Shown: positions 33,101 to 39,579 of the stretch, in pieces
Numbering within the stretch: the stretch's first letter is position 1
How the letters are laid out: each line of letters starts with the position of its first letter
NCBI GenBank assembly: GCA_035489015.1
Contig: DATHKR010000074.1
Location: 1 to 64,000 of the forward strand
Length of the DNA stretch: 64,000 nucleotides
Direction: 5' to 3'
Source: DATFRY01 sp035489015
GTDB taxonomy: Bacteria; Myxococcota_A; Polyangia; Haliangiales; Haliangiaceae
Program-made: the position numbers and the translations under genes
Notes under the pieces: generated by a model
Databases searched by the model: none
Seen by the model: the letters and a program-made list of their open reading frames with translations, nothing else
What the model was told of the DNA's origin: nothing

Positions 33101-33221
33101 CCTGGCCAGGAGCGCGCGCGCCGCGCTGGCCGCGGCCGGACCCGGCTCGGCCGAGGAGCTGGCCCGAGTGGATGCCTGGCTGGCGGCCGGCGCGGCGACG
33201 TCGCGCTCCGCGGGCCCTTAG
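30144..33221 (+). CDS. Ser/Thr kinase with N-terminal anti-sigma-like zinc finger and C-terminal TPRs
   Basis: The product has 1025 residues; the ATG at 30144 follows GGAG. Residues 8-48 form a zinc-finger anti-sigma-type segment with His33, Cys37 and Cys40 (HxxxCxxC) in EAHAAQCADCRELLAVL. The kinase spans about 91-370 with GIGGMGVVY, Lys121, HRDFKPDN (from 215), DFG at 235-237 and GTPLYMAPEQ. A membrane helix at about 382-402 follows. The exported part has an all-helical region and then a run of about ten TPRs of the kinesin-light-chain type (HVDP-like units such as LGDDHPVVAQSLEYLGNAL). It is divergent from the sigma-like gene, so it may hold that factor and release it on signal. Confidence 0.9.
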   Translation: MSSAAVQCPDANVLASFVAGLLPDEAAGRLEAHAAQCADCRELLAVLARTSAVEGRAPSGASAEHATTEPYPSPGGREEPDVLAPGSRVGRYVVLDRLGIGGMGVVYAAHDPELGRGVALKLTRSDLLSAAGAQPLQDRLLREAQSMARLTHPNVVSVHDVGRVGDQIFLAMELVEGQTVRAWLRETRRSWRQVVAVFAGAGRGLLAAHAAGILHRDFKPDNVLIGRDGRARVTDFGVARLLLASPVDAPARIEPSSADSVTSPLDRALTGTGALLGTPLYMAPEQLLGDPVDERTDQFSFCVALWEALHGERPFAGGTIMELVASIAGGALPEPPRASGVPRWLRRVVARGLAARPDDRFPSMGELLGALEAAPRRRRRRVIAAASALVLGGAGLVGYAMAGPEPELCTGAERSFDGVWDAARRESVRRSFLATGVGYAPSAFAAVATRLDHHRDRWIALQTEACRATRVRGDQPEDLFRLKTICLESRRKEVRALVDLFSSADAALVETAAQAAYRLSDLNRCDDVEALSAPVPPPTDARTATEVDRIDTRVAEARARRDAGKLADALELARSASAAAGPLGYRPLEAEALQLQASIERRMGDKKAAERSYYAALHAAEAGRHDVMEAMAWTGLVFVIGYDGAEYARGMELARHASAVLERLGGDAEVQATLEQALGAIEGDQGHLDPAVEHFERAARLLRSRLGDDHQSTIGALDNLALTYASQGRLDRAIALHRQVLAIRRRTLGDDHPVVAQSLEYLGNALHSQRNYVEAERYLRQAVALRERTLPADHPDLATSLINLANALSGQGRHAEALELGRRSLAIGERAFGPDHPTLARLLINVGYVLSRLHRQDEALAHFRRAAAMLTRALGPEAADVAGAWTAMGDSLADARRWREALPLYQRAAGTLQKALGPDHPDVAAAVAGQGSCYLGLGQAARAIAPLERAVAVPEDRAAPQMLAVWRFNLARALQETGRDRSRAIALARSARAALAAAGPGSAEELARVDAWLAAGAATSRSAGP

Positions 33222-33237
33222 GCTGCCCGCGTCTGTC

Positions 33238-33957
33238 CTACGTCGGGCCAGACGCCAGCCGCTCGATCTTGCGCTGCAGGTCCTGCACGGTCAGGCCGCC
33301 GATCTCCGCGGATGGGCGATGGGTCGCCCCGGCGCTGGATGCATCGCTGCTGGATGCCTTGCTGCTGGATGCACGGGGCGTCTGATCGGTGAGCAGTGGC
33401 TCCAGACCGCCATCCGCGCGGATCCTGAGCGCACCATCCAGCGAGTTCAGGACCATTCCGTCCGCGCCGGCCCGGGCGAAGAGGAGATACGACGAACCGA
33501 TGTCCTCGTCGGCGAACCCCACTCCGTTCAGCTGGAGCCGGGCCTGGCGTCGGCCATCGCTGTCCACCGAGTAGCCGGCCCATGTGATGCGGATCGTCTT
33601 GGTCGGCGCACCCTTCAGCGTGGTGCGGGGCGCGAAGACCAGCTCGACGAGCTCGTTGCCCCGGCCCCGGACATCCTCACCATCGTAGGTGAGCTGGCCG
33701 ATCGGGCGGATCTCCAGCAGCCGGGCGACCGCGATGACCGTGCTCGACTGGATCATCGAGTCCGCCGACGGAAGGGGGACGTCGTGGAGGTGGATCATCT
33801 GGATCGCCTCGGTGGTCGGACGCGAGGCGCGGTCCGAGTCGCTGACCTGCGGCGCGGGTTCGCCAGCGCAGGCTGCGTGGAGGAGAGCCGCACCGCACAG
33901 GGCCAGGAGGCCCGCGGCGCGGGAACCGGTGTCGAGTACTCTCGTCATGGCGGACAT
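33238..33957 (-). CDS. Lipoprotein partner of a metzincin protease
   Basis: The product has 239 residues. Its ATG follows the stop of the metalloprotease gene by one base (TGAGATG), so it is coupled. The lipobox HAACA puts the anchor near residue 30. The main domain (STVIAVARLLEIRPIGQL, TTLKGAPTKTIRITWAGYS, SSYLLFARAGADG, GALRIRADGGLEP) resembles in order and hydrophobic pattern the lipoprotein at 59231, which also sits beside a metzincin. A Ser/Ala-rich run follows, encoded by a 15-bp repeat, then a possible C-terminal helix (LTVQDLQRKIERLA). No named family known to me. Confidence 0.75.
   Translation of the reverse strand: MSAMTRVLDTGSRAAGLLALCGAALLHAACAGEPAPQVSDSDRASRPTTEAIQMIHLHDVPLPSADSMIQSSTVIAVARLLEIRPIGQLTYDGEDVRGRGNELVELVFAPRTTLKGAPTKTIRITWAGYSVDSDGRRQARLQLNGVGFADEDIGSSYLLFARAGADGMVLNSLDGALRIRADGGLEPLLTDQTPRASSSKASSSDASSAGATHRPSAEIGGLTVQDLQRKIERLASGPT
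33331..33375 (-). repeat. Three-copy 15-bp repeat coding for Ser/Ala linker
   Basis: Units 33331-33345, 33346-33360 and 33361-33375 share GCTGGATGC and encode the linker ASSSKASSSDASSAG in the lipoprotein above. It is in frame, so copy number would change only linker length. Confidence 0.7.
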
Positions 33958-33958
33958 C

Positions 33959-34519
33959 TCAGTACCTCTCGTTGATGTGGGCGATCTCGTGGTCCGAGAG
34001 CCAGCCGGCGCCGCCCCCGCTCATGCAACCGAGCCCCGGCTCCGGGATCGAGTCATCGAAGCCGACGGTGTGCCCGAACTCGTGGCACACGAGCTGCCAC
34101 TGGTTGGCCTCCGATGTCGCTGCCGCACCGTTGCTGATCCGGACGCGGAACTGGTCGCACTTGTTGTCACTCATGGGGGCCACGCAGAGCGAGTCCCCGT
34201 GCACCGTCACGCCCGGGTAGTCCATGTCGAACGCCCACTGGTCGAGCGTGTACCAGTAGACATCCGTGGTGGCGGTGTAGTCGTTCCAGCCCCGCTCCGA
34301 CGTGCTGAGGTCAGTGCGGTCGCCGTACTGCGTGTACGTGTAGTACACGAAGTGGTTCCAGTAGAGAAACTCGCTCTCCGTCGGCTCGATCGAGACGAAC
34401 GTGTGAGACGAGTTGTCTGCGTAGGGCCCCGGAAAACCGTGAGCGCCGGCCGTGCCACGCCATCCGACGGCTGCCGCCGCGATGGCAATGGCCCCGAGTC
34501 CGATCTTCGTCGCTTTCAT
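33959..34519 (-). CDS. Secreted snapalysin-like (M7) metzincin protease
   Basis: The product has 186 residues with a signal peptide ending near GTAGAHG (about residue 26). The zinc site is HEFGHTVGFDD: His146, Glu147 and His150, with Asp156 at the HExxHxxGxxD position. Use of Asp as third ligand and the Met-turn CMSGGGAGW (Met166) both recall snapalysins, small secreted proteases of Streptomyces. Three other cysteines (LCVAP, KCDQF, VCHEF) may form disulfides. It is short, like snapalysin, with little or no propeptide. The partner lipoprotein starts one base after its stop. The family call rests on motif comparison. Confidence 0.8.
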   Translation of the reverse strand: MKATKIGLGAIAIAAAAVGWRGTAGAHGFPGPYADNSSHTFVSIEPTESEFLYWNHFVYYTYTQYGDRTDLSTSERGWNDYTATTDVYWYTLDQWAFDMDYPGVTVHGDSLCVAPMSDNKCDQFRVRISNGAAATSEANQWQLVCHEFGHTVGFDDSIPEPGLGCMSGGGAGWLSDHEIAHINERY

Positions 34520-34714
34520 GATCGATCTGCGTCCTCTCTGCCGTCTGGCCACGACTCCGTGTCCGATCGGCTCTGTCTGATCGGGTGAGGCATCGACCGG
34601 CCGGGGAGTCGCACGAAATCGGAACCTCCCGGCAGCGGCGCGATCGGCGACCTTTTGCCCCGGGGCTACAGAAGCGCAAAGTCCGGTCGAACCAGTGTTC
34701 AGGAGCTGAACAAA

Positions 34715-35326
34715 ATGGAACGACCATCGATCACCCTGTCGCGAATTTCGGCAATTGAGACGGGCCCCCACGAGGGGATCAGCGAGGACCGGCGATCGGC
34801 CTCGCCGGGGACGCCGGCGGTGCGTGCCCGCCAGGGCGACCGCGTGACCCTGTCCCCCGAGGCCCAGCAGTATCAGGCCTCGTCACAGCTGACGACGACC
34901 TCTCTCGATGCGACCGAGCGTCAGGTCTCGGACGTCCTCGAGCGCGCTTACGCCGAGCTCTACGAGCGGGCTGGCAAGAGCGACTACATGGCATCGATCG
35001 CCGACACCAGCGATCGCTCGGCCGACGCGACCGCCGGGCGGATCCTGGGTGGCATCACCGGGTACATCTACCGGGCCTACCAGATGGGTCATCCCGACAT
35101 GACGGCAGAGCAGCTCGACACGTTCCAGACCCAGGTCCTCAAGGGATTCAACCAGGGGCTGGGCGAGGCCAGGCAGATGATCGGCGCGGCCGGGCTGCTC
35201 GACTCGGCGATGACCGTGGACATCGGCAACACCGAGGACCTGGTCCATCGCGGGCTGGAGGATTTCTTCGCCAGCGAGAAGCAGCGACTCTTCGCGAAAC
35301 CGCAGGCCGAGCCCGCTGGCACGTGA
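34715..35326 (+). CDS. DUF5610 domain protein
   Basis: The product has 203 residues; AGGAG at 34701-34705 supports the ATG at 34715. The N-terminal 75 residues are low-complexity and probably disordered. From about 85 onward it is helical and fits DUF5610: GGITGYIYRAYQMGHPDMT, FQTQVLKGFNQGLGEARQM and VDIGNTEDLVHRGLEDFF. No signal peptide or membrane helix, so it is presumably cytoplasmic or exported by an unconventional route. Divergent from the metzincin/lipoprotein pair. The role of this family is not known to me. Confidence 0.78.
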   Translation: MERPSITLSRISAIETGPHEGISEDRRSASPGTPAVRARQGDRVTLSPEAQQYQASSQLTTTSLDATERQVSDVLERAYAELYERAGKSDYMASIADTSDRSADATAGRILGGITGYIYRAYQMGHPDMTAEQLDTFQTQVLKGFNQGLGEARQMIGAAGLLDSAMTVDIGNTEDLVHRGLEDFFASEKQRLFAKPQAEPAGT

Positions 35327-35507
35327 GCTGAGAAATCGCCGTCCGGATCGATCGCCGTTCCGGAAGTCGGCCGTGGCGGTCTTTGCATGGAGAGCGCCTC
35401 GGACGACGACCTCGCGGTCGCCGCTCCGCTGGGGTGGCTCACCCCGCTCGTCGAGCCTCCCCCTGCACGGCGAGCCTTCCCCGTGGGGTTCTCGAGGAGA
35501 TCAATCC

Positions 35508-35930
35508 ATGCATATTTCGCGATTCTTCCTGGTCGGCTGTCTTCCGGCGCTTCTGGTCGCCTGCGCGATGGACGAGGGTGACCTCGGGGAGGAGACCGAG
35601 GCGGTCGTCGTCACGTCCGACATGGACGCGGAGACGGTCGCCGCGCTCTATCCCGGTTGCAGGCTCGACGTCAATTCGTCGCAGGGAGGCGGAAAGGCGT
35701 TCGGCAGGACGTCGATCTACTGCGACCGCACTCGCTCCATCTTCGTCGCGGCGAACCTCTACAAGAGTGGAGGTCTGATCTGCTGGGACACGTCGACCTG
35801 CGACAGCACGAGCTGCAGCGCGCAGTGCTCGGTGGTCAATCCGACCGGCAGCCAGACGTGGTGCGCCCTGGGCTGGGGCGACGTCGAGGGCGTCGATATG
35901 GGTGAAAAGCGGGTCTGTCACAGCTTCTGA
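35508..35930 (+). CDS. Cys-rich lipoprotein
   Basis: The product has 140 residues. GAGGAGA at 35494-35500 precedes the ATG at 35508; the frame is open upstream but non-coding in character. The lipobox LVACA gives the lipidated Cys19, followed by an acidic spacer (DEGDLGEETEAVV). The domain holds nine or ten cysteines (PGCRLDV, IYCDRT, ICWDTSTCDSTSCSAQCSV, TWCALG, RVCHSF). It shares the plan but not the sequence of the other small Cys-rich lipoproteins here. It converges with a methyltransferase gene, five bases apart. Confidence 0.72.
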   Translation: MHISRFFLVGCLPALLVACAMDEGDLGEETEAVVVTSDMDAETVAALYPGCRLDVNSSQGGGKAFGRTSIYCDRTRSIFVAANLYKSGGLICWDTSTCDSTSCSAQCSVVNPTGSQTWCALGWGDVEGVDMGEKRVCHSF

Positions 35931-35934
35931 CGGA

Positions 35935-36783
35935 TCACCGCACCGCCGCCGCGATCGACACGCGCCGCGGCACCGGTAGCTCGTCCGTGCGGCCCTGAAA
36001 GTAGCGGGCCTCGGTCTCCTCCGGGGTGAGGAACTCCACGCGCGAGAAGCCCATCCCTCCCAGCAGATCGGCCATCTCGTGCGGATGGTAGAAGGTGATC
36101 CACGGCTCGCCGCCCTCGGCCGCGCGGGCGGCCATGTCGGCCAGGGCCGACTCGTCGCGGGCTCCCGTGAGTGGCTGGGCGAAGGTGAAGACGATCTCGC
36201 TCGACGCGGGCAACCCGGCGACCAGACGAAAGGTCGCCTCGACCGCGTCGGTGGTCAGGTAGAGGGTCACCCCGAGCCAGGAGAAGAACACGGGCTGGTC
36301 GAGCGACACTCCGCCGCGCGACAGCCCCTCGGCGAGGGTGTCGGCCTCGAAGTCGATGGGGACCAGCCGCACGTTGTCGGGTACGGCGATGCCGGCGCTG
36401 GCCAGCCGCTCGCGCTTGGCCGCCTGGGTGGCCGGCTGGTCGACCTCGAAGATGCGAACCTCGCCGGCCCAGTCGGGCTGGCGGAAGGCAAAGCTGTCGT
36501 AGCCCGCGCCGAGGACGACGTACTGGCGCACGCCCCGCCGGAACGCGTCGGCCAGCCGGTCCTCGGCAAACCGGCTGCGGACCACCACATGACTGCGAAG
36601 CGCCCGCGCGGCCGGCGACTGAAAGGTCTCCGGGTGGGCATGGACGTGCTCGGTCGCCGAGCGGGGCAAGAGGTCCAGCACCACCCGGTCGTCCAGGATC
36701 CGGGGTGGCGCGTCGAGGAGCAGGTGCGCGGCGCGGAGGACCGCGACGACCTGCGCGGTGTTGCTGGTGATGTGCTCGGTCAC
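35935..36783 (-). CDS. Class I SAM-dependent methyltransferase (leucine carboxyl methyltransferase-like)
   Basis: The product has 282 residues and starts with GTG. The SAM-binding loop is QYVVLGAGYDSFAFR at about 86-100, followed by IFEVDQPATQAAKRERL (the acidic end of strand 2) and FFSWLGVTLYLT. These match the bacterial group of the LCM fold, often annotated as TIGR00027-type methyltransferases of unknown substrate, sometimes linked to polyketide or lipid tailoring. Cytoplasmic. No biosynthetic genes lie nearby to suggest a substrate. Confidence 0.88.
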   Translation of the reverse strand: MTEHITSNTAQVVAVLRAAHLLLDAPPRILDDRVVLDLLPRSATEHVHAHPETFQSPAARALRSHVVVRSRFAEDRLADAFRRGVRQYVVLGAGYDSFAFRQPDWAGEVRIFEVDQPATQAAKRERLASAGIAVPDNVRLVPIDFEADTLAEGLSRGGVSLDQPVFFSWLGVTLYLTTDAVEATFRLVAGLPASSEIVFTFAQPLTGARDESALADMAARAAEGGEPWITFYHPHEMADLLGGMGFSRVEFLTPEETEARYFQGRTDELPVPRRVSIAAAVR

Positions 36784-37040
36784 GCGCGGATGATAGTGCT
36801 CGAACGGTCCGCCGCGGAGTCGAGATCCGCGGAAGCGTCGCTCCCGGGGTGCCCGGCACGGCCGCGGCCAGCCCTGGTCGAGCGGCGGGCGAGGGGCCGT
36901 TCTCGGCTGGTCGCGGGGCTTCTTCGGCGCTTCGGAGGAGGGCGCGGGACTCCGGTCTCGCCGGCGCTTACAAGTCGTTCATCGACGCGCACGGACGCGC
37001 TGTTCCCGGCTCGCCAACCTCCACAACCAAGGACCGACCC

Positions 37041-37523
37041 ATGAACACCAGGACACTCCTCGCCACGGCCATCGTCTCCTTCATCCCGCTCCTCGCCGCA
37101 GACCCGGCTCGTGCCGGCATCAGCGATGGGCTCGGGTCATGGGAGGGATCGGGTACCGTCTCCGAGGCATCGGGCGCGGATCTCGGCGCCTTCACGGTCT
37201 CGCTGGTGCGAAAGCGCCTGGGCAGCGCGGTGGTTCGCGCCGACGGCGTGGTGACCCTGGCAAGTGGCCAACGGATCGTCTTCTGGCAGGAGCTCGAGGA
37301 CCGCGGCAAGGGCGGCCTTCGTCTGGTCTCGAGCAACGGCTCGGGTGGTGGGCGCTGCTTCCCCAGCGGAATGTGCGTGATCTACGAGGAGAGGGCGGAC
37401 GGGCACGCCTTTTCGACCTCCATCGCCGTGGACGGCCCGGATAAGATGCGCATCCTGGTCACCGAGCTCGATCACGGCAAGGCGATCCGGTTCGTCCAGC
37501 AGACGCTGTCGAAGAAACCGTGA
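37041..37523 (+). CDS. Secreted protein of unknown function, coupled to a two-component system
   Basis: The product has 160 residues; AAGGA precedes the ATG at 37041. A signal peptide is cleaved near DPARAG (residues 23-28). The mature chain looks like a small beta-barrel: GSWEGSGTVSEASGADLGAF, VRADGVVTLASGQRIVFWQ, and a cysteine pair in RCFPSGMCVIYE. The following histidine kinase begins inside its stop codon (GTGA overlap), so dose is tied to the kinase. It may be a ligand, periplasmic modulator or output of that system; none of these is proven. I recognise no family. Confidence 0.72.
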   Translation: MNTRTLLATAIVSFIPLLAADPARAGISDGLGSWEGSGTVSEASGADLGAFTVSLVRKRLGSAVVRADGVVTLASGQRIVFWQELEDRGKGGLRLVSSNGSGGGRCFPSGMCVIYEERADGHAFSTSIAVDGPDKMRILVTELDHGKAIRFVQQTLSKKP

Positions 37524-38632
37524 ATGCCACGTTGAAGGCACTCGCACGACCGAAGACCGCGGCGGGGACGCTGATCGCGACGCTGGTCCTGTGGAATCCG
37601 GCCATCGCGGGTGCCGCCACCGTGGTCCTCGGCGGTACCGAGCACTTCGCCCGCAGCTGGGCGGTCGCCGCTGCGATCTCCGAAGTGGTTGCGCTCCAGT
37701 GCTTCGCGACCATCTACCTCATCCGATGGATCGCGAGCGTGTACCACCGGCGCCGCGATCGCCCGTCGCCGAGGTGGACGATGGGGTTTCATTTCTTCCT
37801 GGCGGCCGCGCTCCTGCCTCTTGCCCTGCCGCTGGCGCTCGCCGCCGGCGGGCTCACGGCGGCCGTCGTCGGGGCGGAGTGGGAATCGCCTGGCTGGGCG
37901 ACGTACCGGGCGGCCATCGGCCTCGGACTCGTCCTGGTGGCGTTCTTCTTCTTTCAGCGGAGCCGGGCGGAGGCACGCGACGCCGCGCACGCCGCCGAGA
38001 GACGGATGGGAGAGCTGGAGAACCGACGCCTGCAGGCGCAGCTCTCGGCGCTCACCGCCGAGATGAACCCGCACCTGCTCTTCAACGCGCTCAACACGGT
38101 GGCCTCGCTGGTCCATCGGGATCCCGATCGCGCCGAGGAGGTCGTGGTCCAGCTGGCCCACCTCTATCGAGGCGTTCTGCGCTCGGCGGGTCTGGCCACC
38201 CACCCCCTCGAGGACGAGCTTCGCCTCTGTGACGCATATCTTCAGGTCGAGCACGCGCGCTTCGGAGACCGCCTCGTCCGCGAGATCGACATCGATCCGG
38301 CGATCGACACGCACGCGATCCGGGTGCCGGTGCTCTTGCTGCAACCGCTGATGGAGAACGCGGTGAAGCATGGTCTCTCCCCACGCACGCAGGGAGGCAG
38401 GGTTCGCCTCGAGCTGCGGGTGCGGGGCGAGTGTCTCGACATGACCGTGGACGACGACGGCGTTGGAATCGGGGCGTCGCTCCAGCAGGGGACGGGCAAG
38501 GGCATCGCGAACTGCAGGGAGCGCCTTGCCCTCACCTATGGGGCGCGGGCGAGCCTCGAGGTCGGCTCGCTGGGCGGGGGAGGCACGCGGGTGGTCGTGT
38601 CCATCCCGCGAGAGAGCCGTGGATGGCAATGA
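37520..38632 (+). CDS. LytS-type sensor histidine kinase
   Basis: The product has 370 residues. Four hydrophobic segments (about 15-37, 48-75, 89-118, 127-147) form the membrane sensor, followed by a helix and the His_kinase core LTAEMNPHLLFNALNTVASL with phospho-acceptor His185. The ATPase part shows LLQPLMENAVKHG (N box), VDDDGVGIG (G1) and GKGIANCRERL (G2). It starts at GTG inside the stop of the secreted-protein gene and overlaps the regulator gene at its 3' end, so all three are one unit. It should phosphorylate the LytTR regulator downstream. Confidence 0.92.
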   Translation: MNATLKALARPKTAAGTLIATLVLWNPAIAGAATVVLGGTEHFARSWAVAAAISEVVALQCFATIYLIRWIASVYHRRRDRPSPRWTMGFHFFLAAALLPLALPLALAAGGLTAAVVGAEWESPGWATYRAAIGLGLVLVAFFFFQRSRAEARDAAHAAERRMGELENRRLQAQLSALTAEMNPHLLFNALNTVASLVHRDPDRAEEVVVQLAHLYRGVLRSAGLATHPLEDELRLCDAYLQVEHARFGDRLVREIDIDPAIDTHAIRVPVLLLQPLMENAVKHGLSPRTQGGRVRLELRVRGECLDMTVDDDGVGIGASLQQGTGKGIANCRERLALTYGARASLEVGSLGGGGTRVVVSIPRESRGWQ

Positions 38633-39372
38633 CGCTGCGCACCCTTGTCGTGGACGACGAGCCTCCGGCACGAGATCGCCTCCGGCGCCTTCTCCAGGAT
38701 CACTCCGACGTGGAATGGGTGGGAGAGGCATCCAGCGGGCTCGAGGCGCTGGAGAGGATCGCCGAGCTCGACCCCGATCTGGTCTTCCTCGACATCCAGA
38801 TGCCGGAGATGGACGGCCTCGAGGTCGCGGCCTCCATTCCGAGGCCGGGCCCCGCGGTGGTGTTCGCGACCGCCTACGATGCTCACGCCATTCGCGCCTT
38901 CGAGCTGGCTGCGGTCGACTATCTGCTGAAGCCGGTCGACAAGGATCGCCTCCGACTGACCCTCGAACGGGTTCGCAGCACGTCGGTATCGAGCGCGGAT
39001 CTGGCGCAGGCGGTTCTGGCCCGGATGGACACGCAGAACCAGAGGATGGCCGTCCGCTCGGGTGCGAAGTACGTCGTCTTCGAGACCGCGCGGGTCGCCG
39101 CGATCCTCGCGCGGGATCACTACGCGACGATCCTGGTCGATGGCCGCGAGCTGCTCTCCGAGGAATCCCTCGACAAGCTCATGGATCGCCTGGACAGGAG
39201 AAACTTCATGCGCGTCCATCGAGGCGCGATCCTCAACCTGGCCTTCGTTCAAGAGCTCCAGCAAGAGGGCGATCGCAAGTACGTCGCGCTCCTCGCCGGC
39301 GTGGCGGGGATCCGGGTTCCGATCAGTCGCGAGAAGCTCGATGAGGTGAAGGCCAGGCTGGGCATCGCGTAG
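38623..39372 (+). CDS. LytTR-family response regulator
   Basis: The product has 249 residues. The receiver domain has Asp11-Asp12, acceptor Asp57 in FLDIQMPEMDG and Lys103 in LLKPVD. A LytTR DNA-binding domain follows at about 140-248 (SGAKYVVFETARVAAILARD, FMRVHRGAILNLAFVQEL, VPISREKLDEVKARLG). The ATG at 38623 overlaps the kinase by ten bases; an ATG at 38629 would give the ATGA overlap. LytTR proteins bind direct repeats upstream of target genes and often control exopolysaccharide, peptide or virulence functions. Targets are unknown; the secreted-protein gene at the head of the unit is an obvious candidate. Confidence 0.92.
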   Translation: MAMTLRTLVVDDEPPARDRLRRLLQDHSDVEWVGEASSGLEALERIAELDPDLVFLDIQMPEMDGLEVAASIPRPGPAVVFATAYDAHAIRAFELAAVDYLLKPVDKDRLRLTLERVRSTSVSSADLAQAVLARMDTQNQRMAVRSGAKYVVFETARVAAILARDHYATILVDGRELLSEESLDKLMDRLDRRNFMRVHRGAILNLAFVQELQQEGDRKYVALLAGVAGIRVPISREKLDEVKARLGIA

Positions 39373-39579
39373 TCGGGTACAGCGTCGTTCAGATACGCGC
39401 ACTCTGAGCTTCACCTGAATGATGAGTGCCATTCTGATGCAGGCGGGCCGCTGCCTGTCAGTGGCAGTCAAAGAACGGGCCTGATGGCATGGGTGATGTC
39501 GTGCAATTGTGACTGGGCTTTCCATGCCGCCCGGGTTGCCGTCGGCGGCGCGATCGACGCGCTACTCTTCTCGAGCGTC

